Assembly (NCBI GenBank): GCA_023362775.1
Contig: JALMGJ010000008.1
Span: 19,692,501 to 19,756,500 of the forward strand
Length of the DNA: 64,000 nucleotides
DNA from: Charina bottae
Taxonomy: Eukaryota > Chordata > Lepidosauria > Squamata > Charinaidae
Direction: 5' to 3'
The notes under the pieces were generated by a model that was not told the DNA's origin, did no database searches, and worked only from the letters and a program-made list of their open reading frames with translations. The position numbers and the translations under genes were made by a program. Positions 22,534 through 33,208 of this stretch are shown one piece after another; position 1 is the first letter of the stretch, and every line of letters starts with the position of its first letter.

Positions 22534-24119
22534 ACTAGGGACACAAATGAATTTCACAATAGTTCCTGCTGGAGCACTTTTGCATATTTCACTGCCAAAG
22601 TTTCCATAGCGGAACAGATACCAGCCAGAATGAAGTTTGAGTAGCATTTAAACTAGTTTTTTTTAAAAAATTGCAATGGATCAGATGGAAGTTGTACCCA
22701 CGTTCTAAAATTATGAAGTGACTAAGGAGTCTAGATCTAAGTTTTTAAAAATGCCTGGTCGTTCAGAGAAGAAGCCTCTAATCTTCAAAAAGAGACCTAC
22801 AGTTAAGTTTTGATTAGTGTAATTGCTTTTCCCAGCATGTATTGCAGTTATTTACAAGTTTGCATGTGTTAATTGATATATATTCACTGTACTAGTATTG
22901 TAAACTAGTAGTTTTCATTCCTTTTTTTATCCTCGGCGAAAACCTGCTGCCATCTTATTCATTAGAGGTTTCAAAACAAAGGGACTGAAACATAACTGCC
23001 CTATGTATTTATATTTAATTTCCAATCTGGCTAGGTTCCTGGGTGATAGGTAGTCTGAGAGAAAAGATGTCTGCAGCAGAAGCAGTGAGCTAGTAAGATA
23101 AAGGAAAACCCCATGCCTGCCACAATCAAGGAAATACTGTTTTCTGGGGAATCCCCTGTGTTCCATCCAATTTATGCATCATCCATGGCACTAATGATAA
23201 GATACTGCTAAACCACAAAGAGATGTCTTGATTATTTATAGACATTATTAAGAATAGGAAAAAAAGGTAGGTATGTTTCAGATTTCACCTGCATCCATTT
23301 ATGTGGCCAGTTGTATTAGACCAAATCTGGGGGGGAAATACCCTATTACTTTATCTGATCGCTCTCTTAAATTATGAAAACTGCACATTTTAATTCTAGG
23401 GTCTTCTCATGGCACTTACAGACGTTAGTGTGTCTTTGGTGCTGATAGACTCCCTGCCCCTTAGACTTATTAATGTTTCTTAATTTTTAATTTTTGATAA
23501 AAAAATAAATATATTGGTAGCTGGCATGATGGAAGAAGGCAGTGATTTCTTTTATAGACCACATCTGATTTGAATCTAGGCTATTTACTGAGAAGGGTGG
23601 AATCTGTCCTATTTCCCCATGTCATGATTCCAAGCCAAAATCCCTGCCCCACCCCCTTCAACTGCTATAATGAAAATATGAGTGCCTTGGTCTCTGGGTT
23701 CACAAACAATTTCAATTTGCAGAAATAGAAAAGGAGGAAGGTCTTTCCCATTAAATTACTTGGATGAAAAGATGGGTTTCAATCCTCTGGATTAACCCCC
23801 AGGGTGAGGTTCAATACTGAGCAGTGAATTTCCTTCTTTAATATTGCATTCTCTATTTATCTCCCACAGAGGACAACTTGGAATCCCAATGTAGATGGCT
23901 GAAGAATAGTCTTCCTCATCTAAAGATGGTGAAAAACAGCATTAATTCAGGCTAACAAAGGGGAAGGCACTAAAAAATGGTAAAACAGGCAAAATTTACT
24001 TTGAATCAAGCTCACTCCAGGGAACTTCACAGACAGAAAGCATGGCTGGGAGTTCTGGAAGTTAAAATTCACACATCTTAAAGTTGCTGACGTTGAGAAA
24101 CACTGACTAAAGTGTTCAC
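22534..24119. other. Intergenic stretch, nothing recognised
   Basis: No coding or repeat signature was identified. Confidence 0.4.
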
Positions 24120-24830
24120 TGAAAAAGGATTACACTGCCATACATCAGAAACATCTCAGAAACTACTAATAGACTGTTACAACCACATGGCATCACCATA
24201 GCACATAAACCAACGAAAGCCCTTCAGAACATTGTAAGTAACCCAAAAGACCCAGTAGCCCAAGAAGAAAAAACAGGAGTTATCTACAACATACAGTATA
24301 AGGACTGTAGCAGCCACTATGTAGGACAGACTGGCAGAAGACTAGCAGAATGCATCCACAAACACCAACTAGCAGTCAGAAGACACGATGAAAACTCCTT
24401 AATCTCACAACACATGGACAGACTTAACCATACTTTCAACTGGGAAACTGTGAGCATCTTAAACCAAGCCAAATCCAAAAATGCTAGAGAATTCCTGGAA
24501 GCTTGGCACTCAGACAAAGCAGCCATCAACAGACACATAGAGGTAAACAACATTTACATACTATTCATAAGAGACAATAGAAAAGCCACAACACCTCCTT
24601 GCCAGCAATCAACACCCAGATAGGCAAAGATTAATACCAAGATTAGCAGCAGAGGAGCAATCAAACAACACAATAGACCCTAATCAAGGAACTATTAACT
24701 CAGTCAATCAACCAAGCAGCAAACAACAACCCAATCAAGGAACTCCCAAGTAGAGAACAACAAGTAGAAAACAACAAGGTTCAGAGAGCACCAAGGACTC
24801 CACACTGACCAAAGTGTTGCTGCCTACAAT
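24120..24830 (+). pseudogene. Penelope-like element, GIY-YIG endonuclease end
   Basis: A frame at about 24260-24622 reads TGVIYNIQYKDCSSHYVGQTGRR, in segments GVIYNIQYKDC and HYVGQTGRRL. It continues with HMDRLNHTFNWETVSIL and AREFLEAWHSD, ending in TAG. This is the C-terminal GIY-YIG endonuclease of a Penelope-like retroelement, a different family from the 9-kb one. Upstream RT sequence is broken by stops near 24165. 5' truncated. Confidence 0.75.
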
Positions 24831-24977
24831 AAAAAAGCCAGTGCAATGCCCATCTTCCTCATCTTGTTAAACTGAGGTTGCCAGCTCTACCTGAAACCAA
24901 TCCTGGAAATTTCCTGTTCTCTGCCCGGTGTGCCTTTGGAAGATGGGTGACCATATAAATATGTCAGGTAAAATAAA

Positions 24978-25209
24978 TACAGGTAGTCCTCATTTAGCAA
25001 TCACAATTGTGACCAGCAACTCATTGTTAAGTGAAACAGTCACTAGGTGAAACCCCGACTGTGCTTAAGATCTTACGTCAGCTTTCCTTTGCTTTACAGA
25101 TCTGCGAAGGTCGTAAATGTGAGGATTGGTCGTAAAGTTACTTTTTCATCACTGTTGGAACTGCGAACAGTTGCTAAATGAAGCAGTCACTAAAAGAGGA
25201 CTGCCTGTA
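24978..25209. mobile_element. Palindromic MITE (tacaggtagtcctc family)
   Basis: Ends TACAGGTAGTCCTCA and GAGGACTGCCTGTA are inverted repeats, and the interior (gcaatcacaattgtgac, ggtcgtaaa) also pairs with itself. No coding. Superfamily not assigned. Confidence 0.7.
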
Positions 25210-26084
25210 AATGATTTTCTCCTGACTCAATAAATGATGTAACACACCTTTATATAACGATCTTCTTGTATAGACCCACCAAAAGCCACACTCAAAAAAG
25301 GGGCAGAGGCATAATGTACTCACACTAAATATTAATTGAACCAACATCAATTTATTTTCATCTGGCCAAACTATCAACTATCTCACATACACATAAGCAG
25401 TCTCATGCAGAAATATACAAGTACACAAACACAGATTCCTCTCCTTTCCTCCAGAAGAAACAGTAAAAAAAGAAAGGGGAGGGGATGAAGGATGGAGGAG
25501 AGAAGGAGAATTCCTACATGGAGAAGGGAAGAAAAGAGAAAGGGAAAGTGAAAGTGAAAGTGAACAACACTGGATGGGAATGAGAGGAAGGGACAGGGTA
25601 GGAAATAAAAGCAAGGAAAACCCTGTCTAGCATTATAAAGGTTTAAATTCACCATGCAAACAGCTCTTCCTAAGCAACACTTTACTGAGACTTTGAGCAA
25701 CAATGGCTTCAGCCATTGCTACCTGTTGCTCATTGCCTTGATTACAACCCCTTCTTTATTCTTAGCCAGCATTGTAATTACCCCCCTTCCAATTCACAAG
25801 TAATTATTATCTTCCTGCAGTAACAGTTGTTGCATCTTCAATACTTTAAAAGAGGAAAAACTGGTTCAGCTTGTTTTCCTGGCTGGCATGCACTCTTCAT
25901 CTCCAAATGCCATTTCTACTGTGGGCACCTTAACTGACTGGACGGGCTGGTGAAATGGCCCAAAGCTCCCATGAATCAATTTGTTCCATAGCACATTCCA
26001 ACAGTGACAGTAAAATATACAGTAAGTTGCAGCTCCAATTAACATGCAAAGAAATTTCTTCACAATGATGCACTTAGATTTCAT
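25210..26084. other. Intergenic stretch with GA-rich tract
   Basis: A purine-rich segment lies at 25460-25580 (gaaag/gaaggag units). No gene was identified. Confidence 0.4.
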
Positions 26085-26309
26085 TTTTTATGTGTGTGCC
26101 TTTGAGTCAGTGTTAACTCCGGGAGAAGTCCCAGCAGTTTTCCTGGCAAGATTTTCGGAAGTGGTTTGCCATTGCCTCCTTCCCAGGGCTGAGAGAGAGT
26201 GACTGGCCCAAGGTCACCCAGCTGGCTTTGTGCCTAAGGCAGGACTAGAACGCTTGGTCTCCCAGTTTCTAGCCCGGTGCCTTAAACCACTACACTATGC
26301 TGGCTCTCC
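26085..26309 (-). mobile_element. CORE/MIR-like tRNA SINE
   Basis: Same family as 3905. Reversed head agccagcatagtgtagtgg at the right end and core ctgggtgaccttgggccag. Confidence 0.7.
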
Positions 26310-26557
26310 TAATTTCCTTACAAGAAAAGAAATCTGAAATTACCACTATCTGGTTATTGTAAGCTCTTCCCCTCAGCTTTGCATATTAAATTGCAGCAGC
26401 AGCCAGCCAAATGCCGAGAGATAACCCAAAGAAATGGAGTAGCAAGGCAACCCTGAGCACAATGATGTCTCCTTTCACTAGACAATAAGCACAGAGACAA
26501 TAATTTGGGCCTGAGATATGCATAATTAAAAATAATGCAATCCTGTCTTCTTCTATC

Positions 26558-26695
26558 CTCTACATTTTTATTTTTATTTAAGAATATTGTTTTATTGTAT
26601 TTTAACTTGTATTTTAACTTGTATTTATTCTTGCTTTATTGTAAAATGCCCAGAGTCGCTCTTTGAGTGAGATGGCAGTGACTAAATTTGAAAAA

Positions 26696-26726
<31 letters not shown>

Positions 26727-26730
26727 AATT
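26558..26730 (+). mobile_element. L2-like LINE 3' tail
   Basis: Contains ttgtaaaatgcccagagtcg, then (AAAT)n at 26692-26728. The plus-orientation counterpart of the 21-kb tail. Confidence 0.55.
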
Positions 26731-27825
26731 TAGAACATAGTTTTGCAAATTGTACTTGCATGAAAAATATTTACAGATGCAAATCTGCCTTTTTCAATGA
26801 ATTTCTCCAACAAAAATGACAAACAAGGCCTGAAATTCCGACCACTCATCTATGGACTAAAATACTAACAGCAATGGAAATATGACAGAATTTGTTTATG
26901 CAAAGCCACCATTGTGTGGTTCTCCTTTTTACACCATCTTGTAAAATTGGATAACTGTAGTATAAAACAGCACTTTTGTACTGGGTGATTCACAGTCCCA
27001 TATAAATTCAGAAGAAATATTAGACATGTCAAATATAAATCCCATTAAAATGAATAAGATGTACTCCATATATTGTCCTTAATCAGATCCACTATCTGCT
27101 TTTAAAAAGTAAAATGAAAAACTCCCAATTCCCAGGCTGCCCATCTAAATTAATCACAGTTTATACATTTTCACTCACTGGAGTCTGATTAGAAGTACAT
27201 GGAAATATATTTAGTAATACAAAGGAAATTTTTATTCAAATCAATTATTAAAATGAGGGTTTTTTCTGTCTGATTCAAGTCAGGATTAAATGTATTCCTT
27301 TAAATTGATTTCCATTAAAATAGTGATGACAAATGATGAAGTAAACAAATGACTACATTCAGATGGTATCTATCTACCTGAAAATTCCTTAAATGTCACA
27401 AATACGCAATGACTCTGAAACCAGCCTCTGTACCAGGATTAGAAAGCAGCCTATATAACATTGAATATTAAAAAGATAGTGTTAAAATGTTTGGAAAGCA
27501 AATATCTTGCTCAAAAACATGGGGCCTTGGACAGGCAGAAAAAAAAAATGGAGCTATACTGTATATGTGAAAAAATTACCATGGAGTCTAGAAGAACAAA
27601 TCCAAGATGAGGAAGATTCATAATAGTACATTTTCAGACTGAATCTGGAAAAAAATAGTAATTGCCTCAATTTAAGCTCCAAATAACAATAAAACAAAGC
27701 TGATTCAGAAACTGAACAAGTCAAAGACCATATGATCAACTGGTTGCAGAACTTACTGTAGATGCAGTAATAGGTATGCAACAATGGGAATTTCAGTGGA
27801 ATAATGTTAAATTTACCATGAATAC
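26731..27825. other. Intergenic stretch, nothing recognised
   Basis: AT-rich sequence. No gene or nameable repeat was seen. Confidence 0.4.
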
Positions 27826-27881
27826 TGGTCCATGAAGTCACGAAGAGTCGGAAGCGACTGAACGAATAAACAACAAAAACT
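27826..27881 (+). mobile_element. Bov-B 3' terminus, severely 5' truncated
   Basis: About 55 bases (ctggtccatgaagtcacgaa to aataaacaacaa) match the last bases of the Bov-B copies at 11356 and 15184. Confidence 0.75.
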
Positions 27882-28116
27882 GGAAGAAAATTGGTATAAG
27901 GTGTGAGGCGCTCTGGCTGAAGTTGGGCTCAAGGGAACGGATGGGATTGCTGCTCGTGTGCCACCCTCCCTGCTGGCCAGCGGCTTCCCTGCCTGAGCTG
28001 CTGGATTCTGTTGCTGGGTTAGCAATAGAGTCTGCCACCCTGTGATGTGGATCTGGGGTGGCTCAGGAGTCCGTGACCTCCATGGCAACCATGGACCTGT
28101 CCCAAGTCATTACTGC

Positions 28117-28864
28117 CTAGGGAACAATCAGATAAAAGGGGGAGGAGCCCGCAACTGAGTAACAGAGAAAGAAACTTAGAAAGGATCTGCCCTAATTTGG
28201 CAGGCAGTAAAAAGGGATGGTGGCTCAGCGGGTAAGACGCCAGGCTTGTCGATCGGAAGATGGCAAGTTCGGAGGTTCGAATCCCTAGCCCCACGTTGAC
28301 GAAGTGAGGTCCCGCGCTCGCCCCAGCTCTTGCCAACCTAGCAATTCGAAAACATGCAAATGCAAGTAGATGAATAGGTGCCACTTCGGTGGGCAGGTAA
28401 CAGCGTTCCACGCGCATCATGCCGGCCACATGACCGTGGAAGCGTCTTCATGCAGCGCTGGCTCTTCGGCTAACAAACAGAGATGAGCACTGGCCCCTAG
28501 AGTCGGACACGACTGCACAAATGTGCGGGGGGAATCTTTACCTTTACCTTAAAAAGGGATGGTGGGAGATTTGTACTTTCAGACTTAAAAGATTGATGTC
28601 AGCCTCCCAGGCCCTCCCAGGTAAACCAGACAGGAAATACAACCAGATGAGCTACTTCTACTTTATTGTTGGGCTATATTAACATAATCTTGCAAACCTG
28701 AAAGTACAAATCTCCCACCATCCCTTTTTACTGCCTGCCAAGTTAGGGCAGATCCTTTCTAAGTTTCTTTCTCAAGAGAAAGGGATGGTGGGAGATTTGT
28801 AATTTCAGACTTGCAAGATTACTCAGTTGAGGGCTCCTTCCCCTTTTATCTGATTGTTCCCTAG
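28117..28864. mobile_element. Fold-back element with nested inverted and direct repeats
   Basis: Outer 44-bp inverted repeats start ctagggaacaatcagataaa (28117-28160 and 28821-28864, two mismatches). Inside, a segment at about 28160-28220 plus 28551-28600 (ggatctgccctaa, gatggtgggagatttgtac) recurs inverted at 28690-28775, and partly again in direct orientation at 28783-28820. A SINE splits the left part. It interrupts an L2-like LINE. Confidence 0.65.
28221..28550 (+). mobile_element. Sauria-type tRNA SINE in the fold-back element
   Basis: Head tggctcagcgggtaagacgc to tail tttacctttacctt. Target duplication aaaaagggatgg at 28209-28220 and 28551-28562. Confidence 0.92.
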
Positions 28865-29560
28865 ACAGCATCTCTTCCCCCCTGTCGTCCAAGGTCATTC
28901 TCACACGGAAGCTTCAACTGGCCCAGAATGCAGTGGTGTGGGCAGTGATGTGCATACCTTGGTATGCCCATGTAACACCTCTGCTTTGTGAGCTGCACTA
29001 GTTGCCAGTTTACTTCTGAGTGTGGTTCAAGGTGCTGGTCACTACCTATGCATACAGTATATGGCATAGAGCCTGGTTACTTGAGGGACCACCTGTCTCC
29101 CATAGTATCTGCCCAACCGGTTCGAACTGGCAGGGTTGGTGCACTCTGGGTTCCATCAATTAAACCCTAGAAGTGTGCCTTCTCTGTAGCACCCTCTGGA
29201 ATGAGATTCCCTCTGAAATTCGAATGATTCCCACCCTACTGCTATTCCAAAGAGCCTTAAAAACCTGGCTCTTTGCCCAGGCCTTTGGCAAGGATGATTG
29301 ACATCTTGTGCTGTTTGTGTGTTTGTGTGTGTGTGTATTGATTTCTGTTCTTAAATGTTTTTAACAATTGTAAACCACCCAGAGTTGCTGGGAGTTGGGC
29401 AGCATATTAATAATAATAACAACAACAACAACAATAATAATAAATTAATAATTAATACTATCATTAATTATTATTATTAATAATAATAATAGTAATTAAA
29501 TAATAATAATAATAATAATTAATAATAATAATTATTATTACCACCATTGGTATATTTATT
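28865..29560 (+). mobile_element. L2-like LINE ORF2 end and 3' tail
   Basis: Degenerate frame with GYLRDHL, a tryptophan-less counterpart of the AFSxxAPALWN block, and ALKTWLFAQAFG. Then ttgtaaaccacccagagttg and a long (TAA)n tract to 29560. Upstream L2-like sequence may resume at about 27890-28116. Confidence 0.6.
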
Positions 29561-29700
29561 TATTTATTTATTTATTTATTTATTGTTTAATTTATATCAC
29601 CACCCATCTCCCCCCACAAGGGGACTCTGGGCGGTTTACAACAAAATTGATTAATTAAAAGCATATAAAATACAATACATCATTCCAATTTAATTAAATA
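29556..29700 (-). mobile_element. L2-like LINE 3' tail
   Basis: (TTTA)n, then tatatcaccacccatctcc and aggggactctgggcggttta, the reversed tail of the 21-kb family. Confidence 0.65.
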
Positions 29701-29874
29701 TAAATATATAAATATATATATTACTCCAGTTCTGATAGCTAAAATAGGTAATTCATTTTCTAAAAAATCACTGGAAATGTAATGAGCAGGTTGTATCATT
29801 TTTTATATTTGGCAGCAATATTGTAAAGCTCAACAAATCCCATTTCAAACTGTGATTTTTTTAAAATTAAACTT

Positions 29875-30194
29875 GAAAGGTAAAGGTTTTCCCTTGCAGT
29901 CGTGTCCGACTTTAGGGGGTAGTGTTCATCTCCGTTTCCTAGCCAAAGAGCCAGCGCTGTCCGAAGACACTTCTGCGGTCATGTGGCCAGCATGACATGC
30001 GCGGAACGCTGTTACCATCCCACCTAAGTGGTACCTATTTATCTACTTGCATTTGCATGCTTTCAAATTGCTAGGTTGGCAAGAGCTGGGGCGAGTGCAG
30101 GAGCTCACTCCGTCACACGACGCTCGGGTCTCAAACTGCCGACCTTCCGATCGACAAGCCTGGTGTCTTAACCACTGAGCCATCACGCCCCCTT
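29875..30194 (-). mobile_element. Sauria-type tRNA SINE, full length
   Basis: Reversed copy. Target duplication attaaactt at 29866-29874 and 30195-30203. Confidence 0.92.
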
Positions 30195-30203
30195 ATTAAA
30201 CTT

Positions 30204-30666
30204 TACTAAATAATATATTCCCTTAAAGTATACTGAAATTAGCTTTGCACATGCTAACTGCTGCAAGGATACTATGTGCTTTTTTTATGGGAAAGATGTT
30301 TGATCCCTTATGGGAGAACGGCTAACCAAGTTGTACAAGTATGTTTCCATGTCAAGAATAAGTTTGTATCTTAAAAGGAAATCTGACACAGAAATTAATT
30401 CAAATTGGAAATTCCTAGACTGCACTTTAATACATGGATTTTTACTACATCCAAAATTGGGGTTTTTCTATGCATAGAGTCTATATTTCAATTTTATAGG
30501 ATTTCCAAATCAGAACAGACTTTTAGCAATATGGATAGAATTAATTGTACTTTATAATCTTACTTGAAAATTTATACTGTCTTCACTATTGCTACTGATA
30601 TTCATGCTTTGCTTAGAGCTTAATAATGATTTCAGTCTTTTAAAATGTTAATTATTCACAATTAAC

Positions 30667-30715
<49 letters not shown>

Positions 30716-31997
30716 AAAGTATAAGCTCCATTACCTTTATTATTTATTTATTTATTTATTCATTTGTATTTTATTCATTTATCTCTTTTTCCTGTTTCTT
30801 TTTGTTTGTTGTTAATATGTCTTCTCTAAAATGTTAAATTAAAAAAAGAGATTTGGGGAAAATTCAGAAAAGTGTAGTCTATTAAAATTAAAGTCTAAGT
30901 GCTCTAAGTGTATTGTTGAAAAGCACTATTAAAGATAAAATTAATCAGCACATAAAGGAACAAGTCCTATTCAGAATTGAAAGACTGAATAATCATGTAG
31001 CATGGGATAAGCATGGCAGTAGATGCTATATACATGGAGTTTCCAAATGTTTTAACTAAATAATTCTCAAACTCCTAAGTACATTTATAAATAATTGGAT
31101 AAGAAGATGAGTCCTCTTGTAAGCAAACAGAAGGAAGAGAAGGATGTTAATTCCCTCATGATATTATGAACTATAAGATATAAGGTCTATTTACAATTGT
31201 CTTTCCCCTGCCACCACTGAATTCAATAGGATATAAAGTTCTATGGATGTGTGTACTTGATTGTGGTTTGAGAGTCAAAAAAGAAGACTTTAAGAGATTG
31301 TTTTCTTTACACACACTTTCATATTAAAATGTTTCTACAAGCTAAATGCATGCCACCGTAAGTGTAGGGTGATACATATTTGGAGAAAACACTGTCCCTT
31401 AACTTCAGATATATGTATGTACACAGGTGGAGTCGGAGGTCTAAGCGATGGACAGGAATTGATCTGGGAGTCATAGTTCAATGAATAGGTTAATGTAATA
31501 CATGGCAGTTGCAATATAGAAAAATTCATGCCAGAAATCATTAGGAAAAGAACTGAACTGTCAGTATGTTACTTTTAGACAAATCAGCTCCTATATACTG
31601 TTTATAGTATATACTATATACTTTAGACAAATCAGCTCCTATATACTGTTCTCATTCTTACAGTTGGAAAAGCTGCAAGCAAAATTATCAGAGGCCGAAG
31701 CAGTTCCCCAAAAGGAAACATTACATCAGTACAGTAGGAGCTTTTCAGTTTAGAACGTAGAAATTACAGAAGTGCATCATATTCTGCGTGGTTGGAGAAA
31801 GCAGAGAAGGAAGTGGTTTTCCCTTTCTCACAATTTTAGGACCTATGTCACCAACTGAAACTGAATGGTGAGAGATGCAGGACATAGCAAAAAACGGTGA
31901 AATGTTCTACCATTAGTTATAGCCAATAGTTGTAATAAATTCATGGAAGAGAAAGCTGTCAGGGATTACATAATAAGCATTATTTTATGTTCAAAAT
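30204..31997. other. Intergenic stretch with (TA)n and a local duplication
   Basis: (TA)n at 30670-30713. A roughly 30-bp segment (ttagacaaatcagctcctat) occurs at about 31577 and again at 31622. No gene was seen. Confidence 0.5.
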
Positions 31998-32222
31998 GAG
32001 AGCCAGTTTGGTGTAGTGGTTCAAGCATCAGGCTAGAAACCGGGAGACTGTGAGTTCTAGTCCTGCCTTAGATACAGAGCCAGCTGGGTGACCTTGGGCC
32101 AGTCACTCTCTCTCAGCCCTAGGAAGAAGGCAATGGCAAACCGCTTCTGAAAAACCTGCCAAGAAAACTGCAAGGACTTGTCCTGGCAGTCTCCATGAAT
32201 TGGACACGATTGAACGGATTTT
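31998..32222 (+). mobile_element. CORE/MIR-like tRNA SINE, complete
   Basis: Head gagccagtttggtgtagtgg, box B gagttctagtcctgcctta, core gctgggtgaccttgggccag, 3' end tggacacgattgaacgga. The best-preserved copy, about 0.7 kb upstream of the IL2 promoter block. Confidence 0.8.
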
Positions 32223-32880
32223 TTAAAATGTTCAAAATAAAAGGCTGCCTATACAACTAGGGTCACCCATCCAGAAACCTCTGAACTCAGTGAATTTTTG
32301 CTTTATTGTATTCTGAGAAGAGGGAATCTTAACTATAAATGTCTCTATTTTTCTCTGGCCAATAATTTTTGGGGGCAGAAAGACAATTTGACAGAATAAC
32401 TTATTTGGCAAGAAGTGAAGCAGTACACAGTGTCCAGATTTATATATATATATATTATAATAAAGTTTTTAAATGCAATTCACTGTTTGTATAAATAGGG
32501 GTTAAAAAAACAACCTACCTTTATATAGGAAGCAATCTTTCTTCCTGTTATACTAAAAGGTTATGATTTTTGCTTTTCAACTTATTAAAAATATTACATT
32601 AAAATTCTTTGTGCATGGGAACATAATGTACCCAAGGAATTCTGAAATAAATATGACATAATCCATTAAAAAAATGAGTGTGCTTTACAGCTGAACAGTG
32701 GCCCGCCCTCCACCTACACGGCTCATAGGGTTGAAGAAGTGCATATCTCACTGCTAGAGCACTTGTCCTGGTCTAGACTAAGTGAGAAGGTGGGGGGAAA
32801 AGCTTGAAGGGAAAAAGTAGAGATAATTAATCTGCAGGTTTCTGTTGCAAGTTGCCTTTTTGTCTGCATTCCTTCAGAAT
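32223..32880. other. IL2 5' flank
   Basis: Unique-looking sequence upstream of the CD28RE block. More distal IL2 regulatory sites may lie here, but none was recognised with confidence. Confidence 0.4.
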
Positions 32881-33014
32881 AGAAATTCCAAAGTGTCATC
32901 AATGGAAGGAAAAAATTATTTCCCAGTCAGAATTTGAAAAGGTATAAAAACTTTCAAGTGTCACCTAGCCTTTTTTTTTTCTTTCCAAAATTCACAGTGT
33001 GTGTCTATATATAT
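32881..33014 (+). promoter_or_regulatory. IL2: IL2 proximal promoter: CD28RE/AP-1/NFAT block and TATA
   Basis: AGAAATTCCAAAG at 32881-32893 is identical to the mammalian IL2 CD28 response element. It runs straight into tgtcatc (AP-1-like; human gagtcatc) and GGAAGGAAAAA at 32905-32915 (NFAT type). Two TATA candidates follow: tataaaa at 32943-32949 and tatatata at 33006-33013. The second gives spacings to the CD28RE (about 125 bp) and to the start codon (about 70 bp) close to the human gene, so it is preferred. Known biology: this composite site makes IL2 depend on TCR plus CD28 signalling. That the lizard gene works the same way is inference. Confidence 0.8.
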
Positions 33015-33079
33015 TTAGAGAGACTTACATACATACACACATATCAACTAGTTCATTAACTCGTCAAACAATTGCCACA

Positions 33080-33208
33080 ATGTATAAAATATTAAATATA
33101 TGTTTTATTGTGCTAATCTTAGTTTCTGTAAATGGAATACCTTTAATCAATCAAGATGTTGTAGATGCAATATTGGCTGATATCAACATGCTTCTAACTA
33201 TTTTGCCA
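33080..33208 (+). CDS. IL2: IL2 coding exon 1
   Basis: 43 codons: signal peptide (residues 1-19) and helix A, ending TILP. Donor gtaagt. Intron 1 is only 71 bp, short as in mammalian IL2. Confidence 0.9.

Noticed and set aside
32999..33079. Upstream in-frame ATG that would extend IL2 by 27 residues
   Set aside because: It lies upstream of or beside the preferred TATA box. It would bury the signal peptide, and the ATG at 33080 has the conserved gccacaATG context.
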